DNA of 7,317 bases from assembly GCA_011390085.1 (NCBI GenBank), contig JAABTB010000107.1, forward strand, positions 1 through 7,317, read 5' to 3'. This stretch comes from Desulfobacula sp. Its GTDB lineage: Bacteria > Desulfobacterota > Desulfobacteria > Desulfobacterales > Desulfobacteraceae. The notes beneath the pieces are model-generated. The model was not told the DNA's origin, did not search any database, and saw only the letters and a list, made by a program, of their open reading frames with translations. This document shows, piece by piece, positions 1 through 6,105 of this stretch (positions are counted from its first letter, which is position 1; each line of letters opens with the position of its first letter). The position numbers were made by a program, and so were the translations under genes.

Positions 1-253
1 ATTGATGATTGGAAACAATGATATAGGATTTTTTCATATTCATTTTATGGCGGTCCATAATTTTTACCGACCATATGGGCATGAACCAGATATACAGGGA
101 TGCCCAGAAAGATGAAAAAAGATTCAGGAGGATGAGGCGTTTATCAAAAAAGTGGGTGAAAAAACGGATGAAAAGGGCAATAAAAAACAGAACAGCGGAA
201 CTCAGCCCTATAAATGCAATATAAGCATACGAAAAAAAATCTTTCCAACGCTT
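1..253 (-). CDS. PlsC-like lysophospholipid acyltransferase, N-terminal part only (start unresolved, cut by window edge)
   Basis: The minus strand stays open from just after the methionine aminopeptidase stop to the window edge and ends in YIIVSNHQ. This is the beginning of the NHxxxxD block that opens the active site of 1-acyl-glycerol-3-phosphate acyltransferases. In that family the enzyme transfers an acyl chain to lysophosphatidic acid at the inner membrane. The roughly 80 codons before NHQ encode a hydrophobic membrane segment (FIGLSSAVLFFIALFIRFF) and then FDKRLILLNLFSSFWASLYI, a layout and length usual for PlsC-type proteins. The start is a problem. There is no ATG, GTG or TTG in frame before an ATG at 82, which would remove the whole membrane segment. 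A TTG at 248-246 lies one frame off, separated from this frame by a run of eight T (239-232). The frame is also continuous with the aminopeptidase, apart from its TAA. The gene is last in view of the leftward operon. The family call is fairly sure; the exact start is not known. Confidence 0.7.
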
Positions 254-1138
254 TTAAAGCTCATAAGGGGTCAGGCTTTCCCATCCGTTTTCCGTTACAA
301 GAATCGTCTGCTCAAACTGGGCAGACAGTGATCCGTCATTGGTAACGGCCGTCCATCGGTCTTCAAGCACATGAAGCTCTTTTTTCCCCAGATTGACCAT
401 GGGTTCAATGGTAAACACCATACCCGGTACAAGGACAATCCCCTTTCCTTTGGTGCCGAAATGAAGGACCTGGGGCTGTTCATGGAAATCTGTTCCCACC
501 CCGTGTCCGACGAATTCCCGGACTACGGAACAGCCCTGTGATTCTGCATAGCTTTGAATGGCATAACCGATATCCCCGAGGGTAGCGCCGGGGGTGACGG
601 CCCCTATCCCTCTTTTCAAGGATTCGGCAGCCACGCTGACTATTTTACGTCCTTTTTCCGTGGGGGTCCCGACAAAAAAGGTTTTGCTGGCATCGGCATA
701 ATATCCATTCATAATGGGGGTAATATCCACATTTACGATGTCCCCGTCCTTAAGCACCCGGTCTCCGGGAATGCCGTGGCAGATCACCTCGTTTACGGAA
801 ACACAGACACTTTTGGGGAATCCCCGGTAATGCAAAGGGGCCGGCACTGCTCCGGCCCGGATGGTCTGTTCATGGACAAAAGTATTGATGTCCTCGGTCT
901 TGAGACCCGGCTGTATCATCAATTCAACCTGGTTCAGAATAGACATTAAAAGCGTTCCGCATTTACGGATACCTTCAATTTCGTGGAGTTCTTTTAAACG
1001 GATGTCATATTTTTTCTTATATTCTTCCTTGATATTCATTTCTATCTTCAAATTTCGACAGCAGTTTTTATATTTTATTCCGCTGCCACACGGGCATAAA
1101 TCATTGCGCCCGATTTTCACCGATCTGTTTTTCATCAT
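254..1138 (-). CDS. map: Methionine aminopeptidase, type I, with N-terminal SEC-C zinc motif
   Basis: This cytosolic metalloenzyme removes the initiator methionine from new proteins. Of its 294 residues, 8-27 form a SEC-C zinc knuckle (C15, C17, C26, C27 in NDLCPCGSGIKYKNCC). The knuckle is found at the C-terminus of SecA and at the N-terminus of some bacterial aminopeptidases, where it is thought to aid ribosome or protein contact. The pita-bread catalytic domain follows, with all five metal ligands visible: D138 (NVDIT), D149 (YYADASK), H212 (GHGVG), E245 (TIEPM) and E276 (FEQT). The substrate-side histidine is H121 (ICHGIP). The ATG at 1138 is chosen because it shares its A with the miaB stop (TGATG) and has GGAG 8 nt upstream. 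A start at 1162 would add eight residues read from the miaB coding end and has no support. The overlap suggests translational coupling to miaB. Family and activity are close to certain. Confidence 0.96.
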   Translation of the reverse strand: MMKNRSVKIGRNDLCPCGSGIKYKNCCRNLKIEMNIKEEYKKKYDIRLKELHEIEGIRKCGTLLMSILNQVELMIQPGLKTEDINTFVHEQTIRAGAVPAPLHYRGFPKSVCVSVNEVICHGIPGDRVLKDGDIVNVDITPIMNGYYADASKTFFVGTPTEKGRKIVSVAAESLKRGIGAVTPGATLGDIGYAIQSYAESQGCSVVREFVGHGVGTDFHEQPQVLHFGTKGKGIVLVPGMVFTIEPMVNLGKKELHVLEDRWTAVTNDGSLSAQFEQTILVTENGWESLTPYEL

Positions 1139-2496
1139 CAATTCAACTCCGGATGTCCCCACAGGGAATGAGGATATGCATTTTCAATTCTAATCCTGAC
1201 CATATCCCCAATCTTGAAACGGCTGGATGGGAAATGCACAATTTTATTGGATTCGCTTCTACCGGTCATCTGTTCCATGTTTTTTTCAAAAAACTCATAC
1301 CCATCGTGTTTTTTATTGCTTCTTCCTTCAATCAGAACTTCCAGGGTCTTGGCGATCTGCTCTTTGTTCTTCTTCTCGGTATAAGCTTCCTGTAATTGTA
1401 ATAAAAGATTCAGCCTGTCAAGTTTTTCTTTTTCATCAAGCTGGGCTGAAAATTTTGCCGCAGGAGCAGAGGACCTGTTGGAATACGCAAAAGCAAATAT
1501 GGAATCAAACTCGACCGCCCGGACGAGATCCAGGGTATCATTAAAATCCTCAATAGTTTCTGAAGGAAACCCGACAATGATATCCGTGGAGAGTGAGATA
1601 TCAGGGCATTGTCTTTTTAATTCAGAAATCTTATCAAGGTACTGCTGTCTTGTATATCCCCGGTTCATCTTTTTTAAAATCCGATCAGATCCTGATTGAA
1701 CGGGAAGATGAAGGTGGTTGCAGACTTTTTCAAGATCCCGGATGGCATGCATCAGATCCATGGAAAGGTCTTTGGGATGAGATGTGGCAAAGCGGATGCG
1801 ATAGAGCCCGTCAATCTGATTGATTTTTTTCAAAAGCTCGGGAAAGGAGATTTCCCCTTCTTTTTTTCCGTAGGAATTCACATTCTGCCCCAAAAGGGTC
1901 ACCTCCTTTACACCGGAACCAGCCAGAAGCGTTATTTCTTCTATGATATGGTCCGGCTTCCGGCTTCTTTCTTTTCCACGGACATAGGGAACCACACAAT
2001 AGGTGCAAAAATTCTCACATCCCTGCATGATGGTGACAAATTTTGAAACCTTATTTTCTTCAAAAGTGCTGGAATCCGGAAGAGATTCATAGATCGCCGG
2101 CGAGTCTTCAATATCCACTATCCTGGAACTGCCGGATTGAATCGCCTGGATATGCCGGTTGAATCGTGAAAAAGCCTGGGTTCCCAAGACAATATCCAGG
2201 TGCGGAACCCTCTCAAAGGCTTTCTCTCCTTCCTGCTGCGCCACACAACCGGCCATCACCGTAATCAGATGCGGCTTGGTTTTCTTGATCCGGCTGAATC
2301 GACCCAAGAAACTATAGGCTTTTTCCTCTGCCTTGTGCCGGATCGAACAGGTATTGCAGACCACCACATCGGCTTTGTCCATATCATCGGTTTTTTCGAA
2401 CCCACAGGAATTCAGAATTGATGCGAGCTTCTCGGAATCATAGACATTCATCTGGCAGCCAATGGTGTAAATAAAGGCATATCTGCTAGATTTCAT
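1138..2496 (-). CDS. miaB: tRNA-2-methylthio-N6-dimethylallyladenosine synthase MiaB (radical SAM methylthiotransferase)
   Basis: MiaB adds a methylthio group to N6-isopentenyl-adenosine at position 37 of tRNAs that read UNN codons, using two [4Fe-4S] clusters and S-adenosylmethionine. Counting from the ATG at 2496 (452 residues; E. coli has 474), the N-terminal UPF0004 domain carries the three auxiliary-cluster cysteines C14 (TIGCQMN), C50 (NTCSIR) and C84 (MAGCVAQ). The radical-SAM loop is C160-x3-C164-x2-C167 (GCENFCTYC). A TIM-barrel core with LLGQNVNSYG and LHLPVQSGSDRIL follows, then a C-terminal TRAM RNA-binding domain from about 383 to 446. NTCSIR and GQNVNSYG favour MiaB over MtaB or RimO. 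The usual RPGTxA stretch reads NRSSAPA here, a mild deviation. The first 11 nt overlap the DUF4911-like gene. A TTG at 2499 is an alternative start, with a slightly better 8-nt spacing from AAGGA, and adds one residue. The stop overlaps the map start. Confidence 0.97.
   Translation of the reverse strand: MKSSRYAFIYTIGCQMNVYDSEKLASILNSCGFEKTDDMDKADVVVCNTCSIRHKAEEKAYSFLGRFSRIKKTKPHLITVMAGCVAQQEGEKAFERVPHLDIVLGTQAFSRFNRHIQAIQSGSSRIVDIEDSPAIYESLPDSSTFEENKVSKFVTIMQGCENFCTYCVVPYVRGKERSRKPDHIIEEITLLAGSGVKEVTLLGQNVNSYGKKEGEISFPELLKKINQIDGLYRIRFATSHPKDLSMDLMHAIRDLEKVCNHLHLPVQSGSDRILKKMNRGYTRQQYLDKISELKRQCPDISLSTDIIVGFPSETIEDFNDTLDLVRAVEFDSIFAFAYSNRSSAPAAKFSAQLDEKEKLDRLNLLLQLQEAYTEKKNKEQIAKTLEVLIEGRSNKKHDGYEFFEKNMEQMTGRSESNKIVHFPSSRFKIGDMVRIRIENAYPHSLWGHPELN
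1147..1150 (-). promoter_or_regulatory. Ribosome binding site of map, inside the miaB coding end
   Basis: GGAG on the minus strand sits 8 nt before the ATG at 1138 and inside the last codons of miaB. It decides the aminopeptidase start in favour of the ATG overlapping the miaB stop. The second ATG, three bases later, would have a less favourable 11-nt spacing. Confidence 0.6.
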
Positions 2497-2695
2497 CAAA
2501 CATAAAATCCTTTTTTAAATCCTCAACCACCAGCATAGCCGTTTCTATCCTGTCCGGCGCTATGGCAAGTCGGATATGACCTGTTTTTGCATCAAGGGTG
2601 GTGGCAACGGCAACTCCTTCATGGGCTTCAAAAATAAATTTAATAAAACCAATTTTTGTTTTATCCACCCGGTATTCTTTATACGCCATATCCAT
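2486..2695 (-). CDS. Small DUF4911-like protein, function unknown
   Basis: The 69-residue soluble protein has no signal peptide or membrane segment. Its pattern (YRVDKTKIGFIKFIFEAHEG, then VAVATTLDAKTGHIRLAIAPD, then a helix ending DLKKDF) resembles the DUF4911 family of small proteins found mainly in delta-proteobacteria. That assignment is from recall of the pattern, without a profile search. The mix of strands and helices, with a central EAHEG turn, suggests a compact alpha/beta fold like a small ligand- or effector-binding domain; this is inference. The gene lies 8 nt after the nitroreductase stop, and its end overlaps the miaB start by 11 nt, so the two are probably translationally coupled. 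No good ribosome binding site precedes the ATG at 2695: the only candidate, AAGGA, is 15 nt away within the nitroreductase end. An ATG two codons later (2689) is possible. A role near tRNA modification is only suggested by position. Confidence 0.78.
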   Translation of the reverse strand: MDMAYKEYRVDKTKIGFIKFIFEAHEGVAVATTLDAKTGHIRLAIAPDRIETAMLVVEDLKKDFMFDEI

Positions 2696-2703
2696 GAATT
2701 TAT

Positions 2704-3282
2704 TTAATTTTCCTTACTGAAACGGTCTCTGTGAATTTTGGGTGATCTTCTGGGCGGGGCTTTGGCCTCCATGGCAGGTGTTCCAATCAAAACAGCACCG
2801 GCCACATCCAGCTCTGCCGGAATATCAAGAACGGTTTTCAAAGAAGCTGGATTGAAAAAAGTAAACCATAAAGAATCAAGGCCAAGATCCGTAGCCTTCA
2901 GCAGCATATTCTGGATACAGGCGGAAGTGGCCTGAAGGGCGCCGTGGGGTTGCCCGAAATAATTTCCCAGTCCGCCTTTATTGGGATTATAGACAACCAC
3001 CAGGATCAGGGGAGCTTCTCCGATAAAATTCATGGGATATTTTTTTGCCCAGGCAGGCCCGTTATTGTCCTCAATGGTCTGTTTGGCTTCAATCCCTGTT
3101 TTCTGAATCTGCGCCTTAACCGCGGGATCAGTCACCGATATAAATTCAAAGGGTTGCTCATTCAGCGGACTTGGAGCCCACTGCCCTGCCGCTACAATGG
3201 CCTGTAATTGATCTTCGGTAACGGGAACCGGTTTAAATGCCCTGCAACTGCGTCTTTTTTTTATCAATTCATCAAATTCCAT
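2704..3282 (-). CDS. Nitroreductase-family FMN-dependent oxidoreductase
   Basis: The 192-residue protein belongs to the nitroreductase superfamily, cytosolic FMN homodimers that transfer electrons from NAD(P)H to nitro compounds, quinones, enones and similar acceptors. The sequence shows the N-terminal FMN-phosphate motif RRSCRAFKPVPV (10-21) and the APSPLNEQPFEF segment (36-47), matching the usual APSxxNxQPW/F flavin-contacting block. The helix GALQATSACIQNMLLKATDLGL (114-135) is the dimer-interface helix typical of the family, and the tail PPRRSPKIHRDRF is also usual. Length is normal for the short, single-domain type. The true substrate cannot be read from sequence. The ATG at 3282 has a good ribosome binding site, AAAGGA at 3296-3291 with 8-nt spacing. 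It is the first gene of the leftward operon, behind the promoter at 3348-3376. A link to the downstream tRNA and peptide maturation genes is not evident. Confidence 0.9.
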   Translation of the reverse strand: MEFDELIKKRRSCRAFKPVPVTEDQLQAIVAAGQWAPSPLNEQPFEFISVTDPAVKAQIQKTGIEAKQTIEDNNGPAWAKKYPMNFIGEAPLILVVVYNPNKGGLGNYFGQPHGALQATSACIQNMLLKATDLGLDSLWFTFFNPASLKTVLDIPAELDVAGAVLIGTPAMEAKAPPRRSPKIHRDRFSKEN

Positions 3283-3347
3283 TTGCGATTTCCTTTCTCA
3301 AATGATGCTGTCCGGTTATTGATTCACAAAATCCCAAAAATGTCCAC

Positions 3348-3376
3348 AGTATCCATTTAAAAGCGTTTCAAGTCAA
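3348..3376 (-). promoter_or_regulatory. Sigma-70-type promoter for the leftward nitroreductase-miaB-map operon
   Basis: On the minus strand, TTGACT (3376-3371, five of six consensus bases) is followed after 17 nt by GATACT (3353-3348, four of six). Transcription should begin near 3341, giving an untranslated leader of about 58 nt before the ATG at 3282, with a proper ribosome binding site. No operator or riboswitch-like fold was recognised in the leader. The call rests on sequence match and placement only. Confidence 0.5.
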
Positions 3377-3411
3377 TAAAAGAATAGGGCCGTCAAAACC
3401 ATCCGCACGAT

Positions 3412-3440
3412 TTGACTTTATAACCGTTTGCTTATATAAA
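3412..3440 (+). promoter_or_regulatory. Sigma-70-type promoter of recJ
   Basis: TTGACT (3412-3417) and TATAAA (3435-3440) are separated by the ideal 17 nt, each matching five of six consensus bases. Transcription should start at about 3446-3448 (A3446 or A3448), only 6-8 nt before the recJ ATG at 3454. The -35 box repeats, in inverted orientation, the one used by the leftward operon promoter 35 nt away. Confidence 0.6.
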
Positions 3441-3453
3441 ATATCACATTAGC

Positions 3454-5160
3454 ATGGATACGATACTCACATACTCTGAACCTGACAAGGCTGCTGTCGA
3501 ACTCTTAACTGAAAGATTGAATTGTCATCCTCTCCTGGCAAAACTTTTATCGGCAAGAAATATAGTGACCGCCCGGGATGCTGAATCTTTTCTGAATCCA
3601 AGTCTTAAAAATCTGCCTGATCCGTTTTTATTAAAAGACATGGACCTGGCCGTACAAAGAATTTATGAAGCCCTTGAAAACAGGGAAAAAATCCTTGTAT
3701 TCGGCGATTTTGACGCCGACGGCATTACGGCCACCGCACTTCTCATTGATTTTCTAGAATACTGCCATGCCGATATTTCGTGGTATATCCCCCACAGAAT
3801 AAAAGAAGGGTATGGTCTTCAGGCCGATCATATTTTGATGGCAAGGGACCAGGATGTGGACCTGATCATTACGGTCGACTGCGGGGTTACGAGTCTTGAG
3901 GCGGTGAGGGATGCCGGCCTGGAAGACATTGACGTCATCATTACGGATCATCATGAACCGGGTCCTAAACTGCCCGATGCCCTTGCCGTGATCGACCCGA
4001 AACGTGAAGACTGCGAGTCCTGTCTGAACTATCTTGCAGGTGTCGGCGTTGCCTTCTTCCTTGTCATGGCCCTGCGAAAATTCCTGAGGGAGAAAGGATT
4101 CTGGGAAGAACTCACTGAACCCAATCTGCTGGACAGCCTGGATCTGTTTACCATCGGGACCATCGGTGATATGGTTCCCCTGGTTCATATCAACCGGTCG
4201 CTCTGTATTGCCGGATTTAAACGCATCCGGCAGGGCCTTCGCCCAGGGCTTAGATCACTGGCCGATATCTCAAGGCTGGATATCACCAAAATTGATTCGG
4301 ATGATATTTCCTATAAAATTGTTCCCAGAATTAATGCAGCAGGCAGGGTTTCCCACGCAAGAATCTGCGTTTCCCAGCTCACGGACACGGATCGGGGAAG
4401 GATAGAAAAAACAGCGGCCCTTTTGGACCAATTAAACACCAAACGCCGGAAAATCGAACAGGAGATCATTGTCGACATCGAAAAAAGACTTGTTAAAAAC
4501 CCACATCTGTTAAATTCAAAGCTTTTATTTTTATGGGACGATAGATGGGATCCGAGTGTTCTCGGCATAGCGGCCTCAAAGCTGTCAAAAAAATATTTCT
4601 GTCCTGTGGTTTTGCTCTCCACCGGAAATGGGGATGCCGTCGGCTCCTGTAGAAGCATTAATCGGATCAATATCCATCAAGCCCTGACGGAATGTGAACC
4701 TTTGCTGGTCAAATTCGGCGGACATGCCATGGCTTCGGGCCTGACAGTCAAAAAAGACAATTTAAACCGATTACATCAAAGATTGCTGACCTATATTGAA
4801 ACCTCATATTCCCAAAAGGATTTTCAAAAATTTTTAACCATTGATGCCGTTCTTGATCCCCAGGACATTGATATCCATATGGCAAGGGAAATAGACCGGC
4901 TCAGACCCTTTGGCACTGAAAATCCCGAACCTGTTTTTTTGTGTGAAAATCTCAATGTGGCCTCGTCTTGTATCATTGGCAATTCCCATCGAAAAATGAC
5001 CCTTGAACGGTCCGGTGTCTCCAATCACCCCATCGAAGCTTTTCATTTTAATATCAGTGACCCCGCCAACCTTCCGGTTTATTATCCAAAAATTGCTTTT
5101 AAAATCAAAATCAATAAATTCAGAACCAACACCGTTCAAATAATTATCGAAGATCTTTAG
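3454..5160 (+). CDS. recJ: Single-stranded-DNA-specific exonuclease RecJ
   Basis: RecJ degrades single-stranded DNA 5' to 3', working in the RecF recombination pathway, mismatch repair and base-excision repair in the cytosol. The 568 residues (E. coli 577) show the DHH phosphoesterase domain with its metal-binding motifs: VFGDFDADG with D85, D87 and D89; TVDCGVTS with D142; TDHHEPG with D165, H166 and H167. LAGVGVAF (194-201) and GTIGDMVPL (235-243) follow. PRINAAGR (291-298) leads to the DHHA1 domain with FGGHAMASG (421-429). The C-terminal part, ending in INKFRTNTVQIIIEDL, is the OB-fold DNA-binding domain. No catalytic residue is missing. The ATG at 3454 gives the family's usual N-terminus, but no Shine-Dalgarno sequence precedes it, and the predicted start site lies only 6-8 nt upstream. 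It is transcribed away from the leftward operon and appears to be a single-gene unit; no clear hairpin terminator follows. Confidence 0.97.
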   Translation: MDTILTYSEPDKAAVELLTERLNCHPLLAKLLSARNIVTARDAESFLNPSLKNLPDPFLLKDMDLAVQRIYEALENREKILVFGDFDADGITATALLIDFLEYCHADISWYIPHRIKEGYGLQADHILMARDQDVDLIITVDCGVTSLEAVRDAGLEDIDVIITDHHEPGPKLPDALAVIDPKREDCESCLNYLAGVGVAFFLVMALRKFLREKGFWEELTEPNLLDSLDLFTIGTIGDMVPLVHINRSLCIAGFKRIRQGLRPGLRSLADISRLDITKIDSDDISYKIVPRINAAGRVSHARICVSQLTDTDRGRIEKTAALLDQLNTKRRKIEQEIIVDIEKRLVKNPHLLNSKLLFLWDDRWDPSVLGIAASKLSKKYFCPVVLLSTGNGDAVGSCRSINRINIHQALTECEPLLVKFGGHAMASGLTVKKDNLNRLHQRLLTYIETSYSQKDFQKFLTIDAVLDPQDIDIHMAREIDRLRPFGTENPEPVFLCENLNVASSCIIGNSHRKMTLERSGVSNHPIEAFHFNISDPANLPVYYPKIAFKIKINKFRTNTVQIIIEDL

Positions 5161-5169
5161 ATTTTTTCC

Positions 5170-5217
5170 TTGATAAATATATGACATTTATTATATACAT
5201 CTGTGTTGATATATAAT
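5170..5217 (+). promoter_or_regulatory. AT-rich promoter region of the 141-residue protein gene
   Basis: The gap after recJ contains TTGATA (5170-5175, five of six -35 bases), with TATATA (5192-5197) 16 nt later. A perfect TATAAT at 5212-5217 overlaps an extended -10-like TGATATATA (5207-5215) but lacks a good -35 box. Either could serve as the promoter, giving a leader of about 20 to 40 nt. The ribosome binding site AAGGA (5234-5238), 7 nt before the ATG at 5246, is good. Which -10 is used cannot be decided here; read-through from recJ is also possible. Confidence 0.4.
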
Positions 5218-5245
5218 TATTGGAAGCAAAATTAAGGATAATTCA

Positions 5246-5671
5246 ATGGCAAAATTATTTTATACCGGGAACAGGGAAGCAAAACTTCTTTCAAAGATTG
5301 AAACATCCAAAGAGCGCGAAAGAATCAGAACCATCAGCACCATCCGGGATAATGTCGATGCTTTTTCCAATAAGGTTGCCATGAAATTGATTGAAAAAGG
5401 ACTGGTTGAGACGGTTTCCAAATCCAGCATCGAGAACCAGATTGCAAGATGCCTGGACACCCTGTGCAAAGCTGAAGATTTTGATATTGATTATATGATT
5501 GCGCCTTTGCGGACCATTGTACCGAATCCCAATGTTGCAAGCCTTTATCTGACAGCCTTTATTGTTGAAAAACTCATCCACCACAAGGATGTCATAGATA
5601 TCTTCGGCAGTGACGAAGATATCTATTTCTGCATCCAAAAAGAGCTGTCTGCTATCCTGCCCAAAGCCTGA
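5246..5671 (+). CDS. Hypothetical 141-residue soluble, helical protein
   Basis: No family is recognised. The protein has no signal peptide, membrane segment or obvious metal-binding or nucleotide-binding motif. Residues 10-60 are rich in charged residues and look like long helices (EAKLLSKIETSKERERIRTI). A second helical region around residues 62-112 contains C69 and C74 five apart, and a third cysteine, C129, lies near the end. The C-terminus is acidic and aromatic (DIFGSDEDIYF, 118-128). It is likely a real gene: the ATG has AAGGA 7 nt upstream, promoter-like sequence precedes it, and codon use fits the neighbours. It follows recJ by 85 bp on the same strand and faces ydbL. A function with RecJ is not supported beyond position. 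Its codons 117-127 coincide with a perfect 13-bp inverted repeat. Confidence 0.8.
   Translation: MAKLFYTGNREAKLLSKIETSKERERIRTISTIRDNVDAFSNKVAMKLIEKGLVETVSKSSIENQIARCLDTLCKAEDFDIDYMIAPLRTIVPNPNVASLYLTAFIVEKLIHHKDVIDIFGSDEDIYFCIQKELSAILPKA
5594..5626. repeat. Perfect 13-bp inverted repeat with 7-nt loop inside the hypothetical gene
   Basis: ATAGATATCTTCG (5594-5606) is repeated exactly in inverted orientation as CGAAGATATCTAT (5614-5626), separated by gcagtga. The whole 33 nt cover codons 117-127 of the 141-residue protein, about 45 bp before its stop. The RNA of either strand would form a 13-bp stem. The stem is AT-rich and no T-run follows it on either strand, so it is not a classical terminator. 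It could be a protein-binding palindrome, an RNA processing or stability element, or chance. Confidence 0.85.
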
Positions 5672-5725
5672 TTTTTCTTTAAGGGATCACAGTTTAAGCT
5701 TTCTCAACTTTTTGCAGGGGAAAAT

Positions 5726-6097
5726 TTATTTTTTGATCCATTGCCCTTCCCGGTTTTGGTAAAATTCACCGGGATTTGCCTTTTCTGCTTTTCTTGCCCC
5801 CTGTACGGTTTCAACCACATCTAAACTGGTATTTTGCTGTTTTGCAAAAATCTCATACACGGTTTTTCTGTCGGCATTTTCTGCAGCGATCACGTCTTCC
5901 ATGACCCGGTTTCCGGTCACATATCCTAAATATCCCCGGTTATCCTCTCCAATGATTCCCTTTGTCTTAAGGTCGGCAATGGCCGGAAGCCGCTGGAGCA
6001 TTCTGTCTTTTATGGCATCCGCCAAAGCACAGGGGGACACCAGCAAGAGAAAAAGCATGAGCAAAGGAATTATTTTCCATAAATTACGTCTATTCAT
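5726..6097 (-). CDS. ydbL: YdbL/DUF1318 family periplasmic protein
   Basis: The 123-residue protein has a clear signal peptide: MNRRNLWK, a hydrophobic stretch at about 9-21, and cleavage probably after ALA at 26. It should be released into the periplasm. The mature part shows family features also present in E. coli YdbL: KTKGIIGEDNRGYLGYV (44-60), an NADRKTVYEIFAKQ helix, and the C-terminal signature ANPGEFYQNREGQWIKK. In E. coli, YdbL acts with YdbH and YnbE and is thought to modulate their assembly; no enzymatic activity is known. The ATG at 6097 follows the ynbE stop by 8 nt, and its strong ribosome binding site AGGAGG partly overlaps that stop, which points to coupling. The cysteine at 23 sits behind proline in SPCA and does not make a lipobox. 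It is the last gene of the cassette; no hairpin terminator is visible in the 54-bp gap to the convergent gene. Confidence 0.92.
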   Translation of the reverse strand: MNRRNLWKIIPLLMLFLLLVSPCALADAIKDRMLQRLPAIADLKTKGIIGEDNRGYLGYVTGNRVMEDVIAAENADRKTVYEIFAKQQNTSLDVVETVQGARKAEKANPGEFYQNREGQWIKK

Positions 6098-6105
6098 AAG
6101 GCCTC

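Noticed and set aside
838..858. GC-rich 7-bp inverted repeat GGGCCGG/CCGGCCC with 7-nt loop inside map
   Set aside because: It lies in a well-conserved coding stretch (GAVPAPLHY), has no T-run, and 7 bp is within chance for GC-rich codons.
254..1162. Longer aminopeptidase start at 1162
   Set aside because: The extra eight residues come from the miaB end and lack a ribosome binding site; ATG 1138 has GGAG and a stop/start overlap.
1573..1618. Imperfect plus-strand hairpin (GACAATG/CATTGTC with GATATC pairing) followed by five T
   Set aside because: It resembles a terminator only on the strand opposite to miaB, has a 5-nt bulge and AT-rich stem, and no plus-strand transcript is expected there.
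3754..4188. Minus-strand 144-codon open frame inside recJ
   Set aside because: It overlaps the catalytic DHH motifs of recJ on the opposite strand and shows no protein-like features.
5291..5638. Minus-strand open frame opposite the 141-residue gene
   Set aside because: No ribosome binding site or recognisable protein; the plus-strand frame has a good ribosome binding site and promoter-like sequence.
5672..5725. Possible bidirectional terminator between the convergent genes
   Set aside because: Only short, interrupted complementarity was found; no stable GC stem with a T-run on either strand.
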